Positions 8,489 to 16,092 of a stretch of 64,000 bases of DNA are shown here, in pieces. Under the pieces are notes generated by a model. The model was not told where the DNA came from, searched no databases, and saw only the letters and a list, made by a program, of their open reading frames with translations. Position 1 is the first letter of the stretch. Each line of letters opens with the position of its first letter. Source of the DNA: Anaerolineaceae bacterium (lineage in GTDB: Bacteria > Chloroflexota > Anaerolineae > Anaerolineales > Anaerolineaceae); contig JAENZI010000010.1 of assembly GCA_016841365.1 (NCBI GenBank), positions 51,865-115,864 of the forward strand. The letters are read 5' to 3'. Both the position numbers and the translations under genes were made by a program.

Positions 8489-9755
8489 TTGCTTCCCCTT
8501 TTTGGGGTATCTTTCTGATGTAAGTGGTTTGAAGTATTGCCCAACCCAGCACCAGCAGGTTGAGGGCTAGGCCGCGTATGCCGTTGACCAGCTGCACCGC
8601 CTGGTCACTCACACCCACCAAAATGTTGAGCGCGATCATCAAGAACAGGATCAGCGGCGGCGTGAAAACCCAGGCTGAGAAGACCCGCTGGCTGAAACGT
8701 CCTTCTATCAGCACCAGCAGCATGGGCGGGATCAGGATCATCGCCGCCGAGAAATGGGCGTGCCAGGTGAAAGCCGCCGTGGCGGCCAGCGTGCCCAGCA
8801 TGGCAATGGAGTCCAAGTCTTCATTCGGTGTGTGCACCCGGCTGAAGACGATTAGCGATGCGCCGGCGGTCAGCAGCATGCCCAGCAGGGCCACACCCCA
8901 GCCAACCGCAGGGGGCGCCACCGTGTTGAGGTGCTCACCCAGCATACGCCAGTTCATCATGATGAAGGGGTTACTCTGCACATCACCGCCTCCCGCGGCA
9001 GTCAGGGTTTCCCACAGGCGCATCAGGCCGCTTGTGCCGAGCAGCGCAAAGGAGGCCAGCCCGATCGCGCCGGCAGTTGCGGCAAACCCCGCCAGGGTCT
9101 TGAAGGCTTTGCGGAAGAGCAGGATCGGCAGGATCAGCACCAATAGCTGCGGTTTGAGCAGCAATCCGCCCAGCCACAGGCCGGCTTTTAGGGGCTTACC
9201 CGCACGGCTTGCCCGCAGGAATTCGCCAATGCAGATCACCAGCCACAAGTTTACCTGACCGTAGAAGAAGTTCATCAGCACAGGCAGGGAGAGGGTCAGC
9301 ATCAGCATCACCCGCAGGGGCGGGGGTGTGCCAACCAGGTTCTTGGCGAAGAAGCGCAGATAGAGGATCAGCCCGGCAAAGTTGACCAGCGACCACAGCC
9401 AGAAGCTGAGGGGCAGGCTGAGCCGCGCCAGGGCGGCAAAGGGCAGGATGAAGGGCGGCGGGTACATAACGGCAACGGTCTCAAAGCCGGGTGAATCCGC
9501 GCCCGGGTAGACCGACCGCTGGAATTCGGTCATTACTTCCAGGTCGTAGACCGCGCCCACGCCCTGTTCGTTAATGATCCGCCCTGCGCTCCAAAAGGCA
9601 CAGTAATCATAGCCCAGCCCTTCACATAATTTTGCCTGGTCGGCATTCATCAGGTAGATGCCAGCCAGCAGGGCGTAAAACGTCAGCATCAGCATCAGAC
9701 CTAAATTCTGGCGCTTTTGCGGGGTCATCCCACTGAAAAGTCGGGGTCGGGTCAT
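8478..9755 (-). CDS. GT87/DUF2029-type glycosyltransferase, copy 3
   Basis: 425 residues, first of the three tandem paralogues in transcription order. Motifs: DYCAFWSAGRII, AGLWLGGLLLKPQ, LILPILLFRKAFK, WHAHFSAAMILIPPML. GC-rich like the flanking chromosome, unlike copy 1. It lies 28 bp downstream of the GT2 glycosyltransferase gene (9784-10470). A common arrangement in such pathways is a GT2 enzyme making polyprenyl-phosphate-sugar and GT87 enzymes using it as donor, so these four genes may form one pathway; this is inference from context. Confidence 0.85.
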   Translation of the reverse strand: MTRPRLFSGMTPQKRQNLGLMLMLTFYALLAGIYLMNADQAKLCEGLGYDYCAFWSAGRIINEQGVGAVYDLEVMTEFQRSVYPGADSPGFETVAVMYPPPFILPFAALARLSLPLSFWLWSLVNFAGLILYLRFFAKNLVGTPPPLRVMLMLTLSLPVLMNFFYGQVNLWLVICIGEFLRASRAGKPLKAGLWLGGLLLKPQLLVLILPILLFRKAFKTLAGFAATAGAIGLASFALLGTSGLMRLWETLTAAGGGDVQSNPFIMMNWRMLGEHLNTVAPPAVGWGVALLGMLLTAGASLIVFSRVHTPNEDLDSIAMLGTLAATAAFTWHAHFSAAMILIPPMLLVLIEGRFSQRVFSAWVFTPPLILFLMIALNILVGVSDQAVQLVNGIRGLALNLLVLGWAILQTTYIRKIPQKGEANEL

Positions 9756-9783
9756 GTGCGTGTCACTCCATATTCAGGCGCGT

Positions 9784-10470
9784 TCAATCCACAAAGCGGT
9801 ACTTGATCAGCGTCCACAGGGCGATCAGCCCGTCTTTGGCTTTGATCTTCTTGCCCTCGCCGTAATCGCGCGGGTTGAAGGAGATCGGCAGCTCGTAGAT
9901 GCGCACCTTGCGTTTGAGCAGCTTGGCGGTGAACTCGGGTTCGAAGTCGAAACGTTTGCTGTTAAGGGGCATGCCGGCCACCACCTCGCGTTTGAAGACC
10001 TTGTAACCCGTCTCCATATCGGTCAGGATGTTGTTGTAGAGGATGTTGGTGACCAGGGTCAGGAGCTTGTTGGCGACCATGTTCCAGAACAGGATCGGGC
10101 GCCGTCCGCCGCCCAAAAAGCGGGAGCCATAAACCACATCGGCGATGCCCTCTTCGATCGGTCGCAGCAGGTTGGGGTATTCGCGCGGGTCATATTCAAG
10201 GTCGGCGTCCTGGATCAGGAGCACCTCGCCCTCGGCGGCTTCGATGCCTGTGCGCACCGCGGCGCCCTTGCCTTTATTGTGTTCGTGGCGCAGGGCGCGG
10301 ATGCCCGCCTGCTGTTCAAGGTCCGAGAGTATTTGGGGCGTGCCGTCGGTCGAGCCGTCGTCCACCAGCAGGATTTCGTGCGCCAGGCCGGTCGCCTGCA
10401 CCCGCCGGACGATCTCCTGCAGGGTGTTTTCTTCGTTGTAGACCGGGATGATCACGGATAATTTGAGCAA
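9784..10470 (-). CDS. Glycosyltransferase family 2 (polyprenyl-phosphate glycosyl synthase-like)
   Basis: 228 residues. GT-A fold motifs in order: VIIPVYNEENT at the N-terminus, DDGSTDGT, the metal-binding QDADLEYDP, and ETGYKVFKREV, which together match the dolichyl-phosphate mannose synthase-like group. It has no membrane segment. The family moves a sugar from a nucleotide donor to a polyprenyl phosphate. The start is TTG (10468-10470), fixed by a strong GGGAGG 6 nt upstream on the minus strand. It precedes three GT87 genes that would use its product as donor. Confidence 0.88.
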   Translation of the reverse strand: MLKLSVIIPVYNEENTLQEIVRRVQATGLAHEILLVDDGSTDGTPQILSDLEQQAGIRALRHEHNKGKGAAVRTGIEAAEGEVLLIQDADLEYDPREYPNLLRPIEEGIADVVYGSRFLGGGRRPILFWNMVANKLLTLVTNILYNNILTDMETGYKVFKREVVAGMPLNSKRFDFEPEFTAKLLKRKVRIYELPISFNPRDYGEGKKIKAKDGLIALWTLIKYRFVD

Positions 10471-10506
10471 AATTGCCTCCCTTGAACGGAATCAGATGAT
10501 GATGAA

Positions 10507-12027
10507 TTATGGCCGCTGCAGGATGATGGCGGTGTCGTCCTGGTAGACCGCTGCCCATCCCAGTTCGTTTTGAATGAAGTGAACGGCTATCTCATCGGGC
10601 GGCAGGAGGGCATAGCCGACATCGTATTTGTCCAGCACATCCTCCCAGCCTGGTTTAAGCTGCAAGACTGAGGCATATTCGCCGGTCAGCGCCTCGCCGT
10701 AGAAGTCGGTCTGCCCGTCGATGAACACCAGCTCATCGGGCCACTGGCTGTGCAGCAGGTAACCGCCCCAGATGAACAGGTTGAACACCTCGCCCTCCTG
10801 GGGGTTATCCTTCAGCCAGTCCACCGCTTCCACGGGGAATACCTCAGGATCGAATCTGTAGGGCTGGCGGTCGTAGCTGAAGTTGACGCCCGCGGCAAAG
10901 CCGACCAATGCGATCACGACGCTCAGGGCGGGCCAGACCCAGACCTTGAGCATCTGATCCACCCCAAGAATCCGGGCATCGGCGTCTTTGATGCGCCTGA
11001 CGAGGGAGGAACGGGGTGCGGCATCCAGCAGGAGGTCTTCCACGCCCTGCGCCAGCAGGGGGGCGGCCACGATGGTGAACAGGGGGATGTTGCGGGCGCT
11101 GTAAAGCCCCATCGCCAGCCAGGCGGTAGCGTTGAACAGCAGCGGGGCGCGCATCTTGTTCTTGTTCAGGCCCAGCACCACCACCAGCAGGACGATAAAG
11201 AATAAAAAGATCAACCCGGAGAGGTTGTGAAAGTCGGGTGATTTATATTCCATGGTGTAATCCACCAGGCTGGTGCCGAGGTAACCGATGCTGGTGCGCC
11301 ACAGGTCCAGCCCGGAGGGGTTGATCAGGGTCACCGCCAGGGCGGAGACGCCGCCCAGCCCGTAGGCGCGCCAGAAACCTTTAGGCAGCTGCGCCTTGTG
11401 CCAGATGGCATCCCAGGCGACGCCGAAACCGTAAATGAACCACACAGTAAAGCCGGCAATGTAGGCGCCGTGCAGGTTCGCCCACAGCAGCATCAGGACG
11501 GGAAGCTGCCACCAGCGGCGCAGTTCGCCGCGGTGCAGTTGGTAGAGTGTGCCCATCCACAGCGCCAGCAGGAGGAAGGTGAACAGGTGCGGGCGAGAAA
11601 GCCAGTGGATGGCGGATGTGAACAATGCCAGGAAGGCTGCCAGCACGACCGGCAGCAGGGTGCGCCTTTGGCCCCGCACCTGGCGGTAGAGGATCAGGAA
11701 GGTCGTCGCGATCAGCAGGGCGCACAGCAGGATTACCCCATTGAAGCCCAGCAGCCGCTCAGCGAGGGCAAACAGCACCTGCGCCAGCCATTCGTGGGGG
11801 GTGAGGGGCTGGCCGAGCATGGTATGGGAGAACAGGTCCTCCAGGGGAATGCTGTGGGAATCGAGGATGGTGGCGCCGATGGTCAGGTGGCGGCCCAGGT
11901 CGCCGTCCTTGTTCATCATGCTCCGGCCAAAAGTAAGCACGGCAAAGAAGGAGGTTATCCACAAGGCACTCCCCAGGCTGGGAAGCACATAACCGAGAAT
12001 TTGAGTGCGTTTGTTCTTTGTCTCCAT
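10507..12027 (-). CDS. Polytopic membrane protein, GT-C-like
   Basis: 506 residues with about ten to twelve membrane helices, then a ~110-residue C-terminal soluble part. The N-terminal loop DGDLGRHLTIGATIL resembles the acidic first loop of GT-C membrane glycosyltransferases. The C-terminal part includes FNLFIWGGYLLHSQWP and VFIDGQTDFYGE, a pattern I have seen in membrane proteins of Anaerolineae, but I cannot name a characterised relative. GGAAAGG precedes the ATG. It is the first gene of the minus-strand run that continues with the GT2 and GT87 genes, so a role in envelope glycan assembly is likely but unproven. Confidence 0.7.
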   Translation of the reverse strand: METKNKRTQILGYVLPSLGSALWITSFFAVLTFGRSMMNKDGDLGRHLTIGATILDSHSIPLEDLFSHTMLGQPLTPHEWLAQVLFALAERLLGFNGVILLCALLIATTFLILYRQVRGQRRTLLPVVLAAFLALFTSAIHWLSRPHLFTFLLLALWMGTLYQLHRGELRRWWQLPVLMLLWANLHGAYIAGFTVWFIYGFGVAWDAIWHKAQLPKGFWRAYGLGGVSALAVTLINPSGLDLWRTSIGYLGTSLVDYTMEYKSPDFHNLSGLIFLFFIVLLVVVLGLNKNKMRAPLLFNATAWLAMGLYSARNIPLFTIVAAPLLAQGVEDLLLDAAPRSSLVRRIKDADARILGVDQMLKVWVWPALSVVIALVGFAAGVNFSYDRQPYRFDPEVFPVEAVDWLKDNPQEGEVFNLFIWGGYLLHSQWPDELVFIDGQTDFYGEALTGEYASVLQLKPGWEDVLDKYDVGYALLPPDEIAVHFIQNELGWAAVYQDDTAIILQRP

Positions 12028-12064
12028 GAAGCCTTTCCAATCGTTGCGCCGCCCAAAATTTTAT

Positions 12065-12092
12065 TTGACGGGAGTCACTTTCATAGTATAAT
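12065..12092 (+). promoter_or_regulatory. Upstream promoter of the Flp pilin gene (P1)
   Basis: TTGACG (12065-12070) and TATAAT (12087-12092) with a 16-bp spacer. It is the first of two stacked promoters in the divergent intergenic region before the pilin gene. Confidence 0.65.
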
Positions 12093-12118
12093 CGAAGTTA
12101 AGAGTTTTAAAGAAGGAC

Positions 12119-12147
12119 TTGACTCTTTATTTTAATTTGTTTATAAT
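12119..12147 (+). promoter_or_regulatory. Proximal promoter of the Flp pilin gene (P2)
   Basis: TTGACT (12119-12124) and TATAAT (12142-12147) with a 17-bp spacer, nearly consensus. Predicted start of transcription is about 30 nt before the pilin ATG. A strong AGGAGAGG ribosome site lies at 12171-12178. Such a strong signal suits an abundant pilin. Confidence 0.82.
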
Positions 12148-12183
12148 GTTTAACACTGGTTCATTAGAATAGGAGAGGTAAAA

Positions 12184-12381
12184 ATGTTATCAACTTTGTA
12201 TCTACGATTGAAGAATTTCTTTGAGAGCATCAAAGAAGAAGGCCAGGGCCTGGTCGAATATGCGCTGATCATCGTTTTGATCGCCATCGTCGTGATTGCA
12301 GCCCTTGCGTTGCTTGGCCCACAAATTGGTGAGGTTTTCAACAGCATCGCCAATGTTGTCAACGACTATCCCGCACGCTAG
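12184..12381 (+). CDS. flp: Flp-type major pilin
   Basis: 65 residues. A short charged leader ends at ...KEEG, followed by QGLVEYALIIVLIAIVVIA: the glutamate-tyrosine pair at positions 5 and 6 of the mature protein and the long hydrophobic helix are the Flp signature, with cleavage expected after the glycine. Family members assemble into thin Tad pili used in adhesion. It stands alone between two strong promoters and a perfect hairpin terminator, so it can be transcribed far more than the machinery genes downstream. The prepilin peptidase at 1600-2388 is the probable processing enzyme. Confidence 0.95.
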   Translation: MLSTLYLRLKNFFESIKEEGQGLVEYALIIVLIAIVVIAALALLGPQIGEVFNSIANVVNDYPAR

Positions 12382-12404
12382 TAATTTTTAAGAAAAACGA
12401 CAGA

Positions 12405-12427
12405 GGGCCTGCGTACGCAGGCCTTTT
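12405..12427 (+). terminator. Terminator after flp
   Basis: A perfect 18-bp palindrome GGCCTGCG-TA-CGCAGGCC (12406-12423) followed by TTTT. It separates pilin transcription from the rest of the Tad locus. Confidence 0.88.
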
Positions 12428-12487
12428 GTGGATTAATACGGCGGGGCTTTGCGAGCCGCAGAAATTAATTAAATTTAAAAATTGCGC

Positions 12488-12516
12488 TTGTTGACTCGGC
12501 GGCTATTTGGTATAAT
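12488..12516 (+). promoter_or_regulatory. Promoter of the transglycosylase-like gene
   Basis: An extended -10, TGG-TATAAT (box 12511-12516), with a weak -35 TTGTTG (12488-12493) at 17 bp. An alternative TTGACT at 12491 would leave only 14 bp and is less likely. Confidence 0.55.
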
Positions 12517-12635
12517 CATCGCCAGTAAAAGAAGCATCAACAGGGCTGGTTTTAAGCTGCATCGCTGTTTTTTTCAGCGGCATCATCGCTTCATCATGAA
12601 ACATCACTCGCCTGGCTCGGAGGAATTATCGGTTC

Positions 12636-13622
12636 ATGAAGAAACATACGGGCAGGGTCTCTAAAGGAATTATTAAATCGGTCGTCATCGCAGTATTACT
12701 TTCGGCGGTGATCGGTGTTGGGCTGTCTCTTGCCTTCCCTCAGAAGGTAGAAGCGCAGACTGTGCGCACCTGCCTGAACCGCGTCAACATCCCGGTGGAT
12801 GAACTGCACTGGGTATATGTGCCCGAATCCCCCGATGAGCTGTATACCGAAGAGCAATTCTTCTTCCTGGCCGGCCAACTGATCAGCGATGGTGTGGTAG
12901 ATGCCAGCGACTGCCCATCGGGCGGCCTGATGCTGAATGGCTACGCCAACGCCTGCGGCATGGCCCGGGCGATGACCGCCGTGACAGAGATCCAGAACAT
13001 GCTTAACGAATCGATCCTGGCCGCCTATGATAATGTGGGCGTGCCGCCGGTGCTGCTCAAGCAGCTTATCAGCACCGAAAGCCAGTATTGGCCGTCGGTG
13101 GAGGATAATTCGCACTACGGTTACGGGCACATCACGCCAATTGGCATGCTTAATGCACTGCAATGGAATAGTGATCTGTATGCCAAGGTTTGCCCGGCGA
13201 CGGCTGCCGGGGATTGCGCCACCAATTACAGCATCGCCAACCAGATTTTGGTTTCGCTGGTGGATACCTGTGAAACCTGTGAATATGGGATTGACCCCGA
13301 CGCAGTCAGCCGCAGTGTGGACGTTTTGGCGGAAGTGCTGCTGGGCTTTTGCTTCCAGACCGAGCAGTTGGTGTTCAATGCGACGGGTTGGCGCTCGAAC
13401 CTGGTGGTGGATTACGCAACCATCTGGAAGCTGACGTTAATGAGCTACAATGCAGGATCTCAGTGTGTTTATGATGCAATCGCCTCATCTTTCGAAGTCA
13501 CCCAGGGGCCCATCGATTGGTCTCATATCTCCGCCTACACGTCAGGCGCACAATGCCTGCGCGGCGTGCACTATGCAGATCAGATCACGACACAATACTT
13601 CGACTTCCCGCCGAACGATTGA
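12636..13622 (+). CDS. Secreted, cysteine-rich lytic transglycosylase-like protein
   Basis: 328 residues with a signal peptide (hydrophobic 12-34, probable cut after VEA). The C-terminal half keeps the landmarks of SLT-type lytic transglycosylases: a glutamate in ISTESQYWP (E148), a glycine-rich GYGHITPIGM segment, and SYNAG (269-273), equivalent to the usual AYNAG. The preceding block FFFLAGQLISDGVVDASDC...GYANACG is shared with the protein at 34839-36701, as are many cysteines, so the two form a paralogous family. AGGAGGA-like site at 12619-12624 fixes the ATG. Placed between flp and the TadE genes, it probably opens or remodels peptidoglycan for the pilus. Activity is inferred. Confidence 0.72.
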   Translation: MKKHTGRVSKGIIKSVVIAVLLSAVIGVGLSLAFPQKVEAQTVRTCLNRVNIPVDELHWVYVPESPDELYTEEQFFFLAGQLISDGVVDASDCPSGGLMLNGYANACGMARAMTAVTEIQNMLNESILAAYDNVGVPPVLLKQLISTESQYWPSVEDNSHYGYGHITPIGMLNALQWNSDLYAKVCPATAAGDCATNYSIANQILVSLVDTCETCEYGIDPDAVSRSVDVLAEVLLGFCFQTEQLVFNATGWRSNLVVDYATIWKLTLMSYNAGSQCVYDAIASSFEVTQGPIDWSHISAYTSGAQCLRGVHYADQITTQYFDFPPND

Positions 13623-13707
13623 CGGCTTGGTGAAAAAACTTAATAGAGGTTTGACATTGCCGCTGCACTCCTGCGGAGAATTGGTTGTCTAAACATTTAA
13701 ATGAACA

Positions 13708-13736
13708 TTCAGACCGGGGCTGAAATATCGTATAAT
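13708..13736 (+). promoter_or_regulatory. Promoter of the Tad machinery genes
   Basis: TATAAT at 13731-13736 with a 4-of-6 match TTCAGA at 13708-13713, 17 bp apart. Transcription from here would start near 13743, so the first in-frame ATG at 13741 cannot be used and the start at 13798 is preferred. Confidence 0.55.
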
Positions 13737-13797
13737 AGAAATGCTCTGGGCAGGTATTATTGAAAATTACTTATTGAAAAATGCGTATTGGCGAAAA

Positions 13798-14295
13798 ATG
13801 ATGAGAGATCAAAACCGCAATCGAAGAAATAAGAGATCCCGGGGGCAGGGGCTGGTGGAGTTTGCGTTGCTGCTGCCTTTGCTGCTGGTGATCGTGGTGA
13901 CGACGATTGAGCTGGGGCGTTTGTTGTACACCCAAATCGTGATCACCAACGCTGCCCGGGAGGGTGCGTATTATATGTCCGTCAATGCCTCGCGGGAGGG
14001 CAAGAAGAACACAACGACTTCTGACCCAGATGACGTCTACACCGCTACGATAATCGTGAATGGGGCGTCGGCTGCGGTGAATGCCGAAGCACAAAATTCT
14101 GGCATCGGCGCGGTGACGACGAGCGTTTCGCCAACCAGCGGTTGGGAAGCCGGCACAACCGTGGCGGTGACGGTGGATACGGTTGTAGAGGACTTATTTA
14201 TCCTGGGTTTTGCAGGGAATGCTTTTTCACCGCGTGTGCAGCATGCCGGTGGTTTCCCGCTAAGTGCTTCGACAGAGATGATGGTTCAACCATGA
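13798..14295 (+). CDS. TadE-like pseudopilin 1
   Basis: 165 residues from the ATG at 13798 (a second ATG follows immediately at 13801). Basic N-terminus, then GQGLVEFALLLPLLLVIVVTTIELGRLLY, the TadE pattern: glycine cleavage site, glutamate at position 5, and a long hydrophobic helix. The rest is an extracellular, Thr/Ser/Val-rich beta domain. TadE pseudopilins are cut by the prepilin peptidase and help assemble the Flp pilus. Its stop overlaps the start of the next gene by 4 bp (ATGA). An open frame extends up to 13741 but lies across the predicted transcription start. Confidence 0.85.
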   Translation: MMRDQNRNRRNKRSRGQGLVEFALLLPLLLVIVVTTIELGRLLYTQIVITNAAREGAYYMSVNASREGKKNTTTSDPDDVYTATIIVNGASAAVNAEAQNSGIGAVTTSVSPTSGWEAGTTVAVTVDTVVEDLFILGFAGNAFSPRVQHAGGFPLSASTEMMVQP

Positions 14296-14735
14296 AAAAT
14301 AAACTGCGTCATGCCGGGCAGACTTTAGTTGAATTTGTGTTGATCCTGCCGATCTTCCTGCTGTTGATCATGGGATTGTTCGATATTGGTAGGGCTGTCT
14401 TATATTATGCTGTGCTGAATAATGCTGCTCGTGAAGGCACACGCTATGCCGTTGTGCAGGAGTATTCTGCCTATGAATCGGGTAATTGCAACACTGCCGC
14501 TTCTACGGTCAACCTGAATATTTGCCAAAAAGTAAGAGACGGGTTTGCAGGCATCGGTGATTTACAAAGCAGCACGATCACAATCACCCACGGCGAAGAC
14601 AGTAACGAGGATGCCATCGTGACGATCAGTGTTACGTTTGATTTCGTCCCAATTACCCCAGGGTTGAACTTAATTGGGGATTTTACGCTTGCTGCAGATT
14701 CACGGATGTTAATGACTCCAAAAGCGATGCCATAA
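14292..14735 (+). CDS. TadE-like pseudopilin 2
   Basis: 147 residues starting at the ATG overlapping the previous stop; an open frame continues upstream to 14142 but only inside the neighbouring gene. N-terminus HAGQTLVEFVLILPIFLLLIMGLFDIGR is a TadE/prepilin-like segment, followed by NNAAREGTRYAVV, which matches the same region in pseudopilin 1 (TNAAREGAYY). Likely a second minor pseudopilin of the Tad pilus. Translational coupling to pseudopilin 1 suggests they are made in equal amounts. Confidence 0.87.
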   Translation: MKNKLRHAGQTLVEFVLILPIFLLLIMGLFDIGRAVLYYAVLNNAAREGTRYAVVQEYSAYESGNCNTAASTVNLNICQKVRDGFAGIGDLQSSTITITHGEDSNEDAIVTISVTFDFVPITPGLNLIGDFTLAADSRMLMTPKAMP

Positions 14736-14749
14736 AGGCGGAGGCTGAG

Positions 14750-16033
14750 ATGAGAAATTTATTTAGAAAACAGGATTTATCAAAAGGACAAATTTTACCG
14801 ATCGTTGTATTGATGATGTTTGTGATCATCGCCATGGTTGCCGTGGTATTGGATGGCGGCGTTTTGATGTTCGGACGGCGCGGGGCGCAGGCTGCCGCCG
14901 ACGCCGGTGCATTGGCAGGCGCTCAGCGGCTGTGCGAGGGGTATACGGTGGCAAATGTGATCAATGAAGCAGTAAATTACGCCACAGCCAATAATGACGC
15001 AACCAGCGCAACGGCAACGGTCAGCGGCAATCAGGTGAGTGTGACGACCACGATCGATAACCCGTCCTTCTTTGCCAAAATCTTCGGTGTAGACCAGTTG
15101 CAATCCAATGCGCATGCGGTTGCGACCTGTTCCTATCCAACAGTGGCAGAGCGTGTGCTGCCGATCGCGTTTTATTATGAATCGCCCCCCATTAACGCTG
15201 GCTCTGCTGATTGTAAAGTCGATGGCACCTGTAACATTGTTTACTATGATTATGAAACCTTGATGCTATCGCTTGATGCAATTCTTAATCCATCAGGCGG
15301 GATCGGGATGTTTGATCCCACGACAAAACAATTGAACTTGCCTCTCGATGACATTTACATCATCGCCGATAATACCAAGGTGTGTGAGAAAGATGTCTCG
15401 GGGAATATTGTGTGTGGGGATGCAGCTACGGATACTTCAGGCGGTAACCGTTCGTGGATTGACCTGAACCTGCTGAATGATTCAAACAAAACACTGAGCC
15501 AGATCGTGCAGGAGGGAATTGATGACGCGCTCCATACGCCTGCCTGGTTGAACGGGGAGCCCGGCGTTGTATCCGCGGTTTATGACAGCCAGGTTTACGC
15601 TGATTTTGACCCGATTGAAGATTATGAATATATGGAAGCCCGGATGTTCTTTGTGCCGGTGTATGATGCATATTGTGCCAACGGCAGCTCTTGCGAAACC
15701 AACTGGACCGGGGTGTATGATTACACGGTTAACCCGAATCAGCAGGCTTACCGGCTGGTTGGGTTTGGCGGCTTTGTGGTCACCTGTGTAACGAAAAACT
15801 CAACGGCGCAGTATGGCGCTTATATCCCGAAGAACACGGAAGTGAAGATTGGGGATGTAACCGTTGAGACAAAAACAGATATTTGCCCCGGGTTTTTAGC
15901 ACAGAATCCAGCCCAGGATGTAAATGAAAGCGCTATTGAAGGCTATTTTGTGGTCAATTATCCAGTGGACGATTACCTGGGCGGCATTGGCGGAGTCAAT
16001 CTCGGCATTTGGCTGATTTCATTGGTAGAGTAA
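14750..16033 (+). CDS. TadG-like pilus-assembly protein
   Basis: 427 residues. The N-terminus has the Tad (TadE/G N-terminal) domain: ILPIVVLMMFVIIAMVAVVLDGG followed by RRGAQAAADAGALAGAQ, the usual TadG signature. A large external domain of ~350 residues follows with several cysteines. No von Willebrand A motif (DxSxS) is visible, so it is a shorter TadG-type protein. A GGAGG site precedes the ATG. It is expressed with the two TadE genes and probably forms a cell-surface part of the pilus. Confidence 0.83.
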   Translation: MRNLFRKQDLSKGQILPIVVLMMFVIIAMVAVVLDGGVLMFGRRGAQAAADAGALAGAQRLCEGYTVANVINEAVNYATANNDATSATATVSGNQVSVTTTIDNPSFFAKIFGVDQLQSNAHAVATCSYPTVAERVLPIAFYYESPPINAGSADCKVDGTCNIVYYDYETLMLSLDAILNPSGGIGMFDPTTKQLNLPLDDIYIIADNTKVCEKDVSGNIVCGDAATDTSGGNRSWIDLNLLNDSNKTLSQIVQEGIDDALHTPAWLNGEPGVVSAVYDSQVYADFDPIEDYEYMEARMFFVPVYDAYCANGSSCETNWTGVYDYTVNPNQQAYRLVGFGGFVVTCVTKNSTAQYGAYIPKNTEVKIGDVTVETKTDICPGFLAQNPAQDVNESAIEGYFVVNYPVDDYLGGIGGVNLGIWLISLVE

Positions 16034-16092
16034 TACACGTGCTTTGCACAACAAAAAACAAGGAATAAATCCTTGTAACAAGGAGGTTCTCA

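Noticed and set aside
8560..9258. Plus-strand open frame of 232 codons opposite GT87 copy 3
   Set aside because: Antisense shadow; similar shadows occur at 7464-7997 and 6154-6699 opposite the paralogues, as expected from conserved codons.
9754..10461. Plus-strand open frame of 235 codons opposite the GT2 gene
   Set aside because: Shadow of a well-supported glycosyltransferase on the other strand; no ribosome site and no recognisable domain.
11398..12135. Plus-strand open frame of 245 codons opposite the GT-C-like membrane protein
   Set aside because: Composition (Q, G, H, P-rich) is typical of an antisense reading of a GC-rich membrane gene; it also runs over the pilin promoters.
12491..12516. 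TTGACT at 12491-12496 as -35 for the TATAAT at 12511
   Set aside because: The spacer is only 14 bp; the extended -10 with TTGTTG at 17 bp is a better fit.
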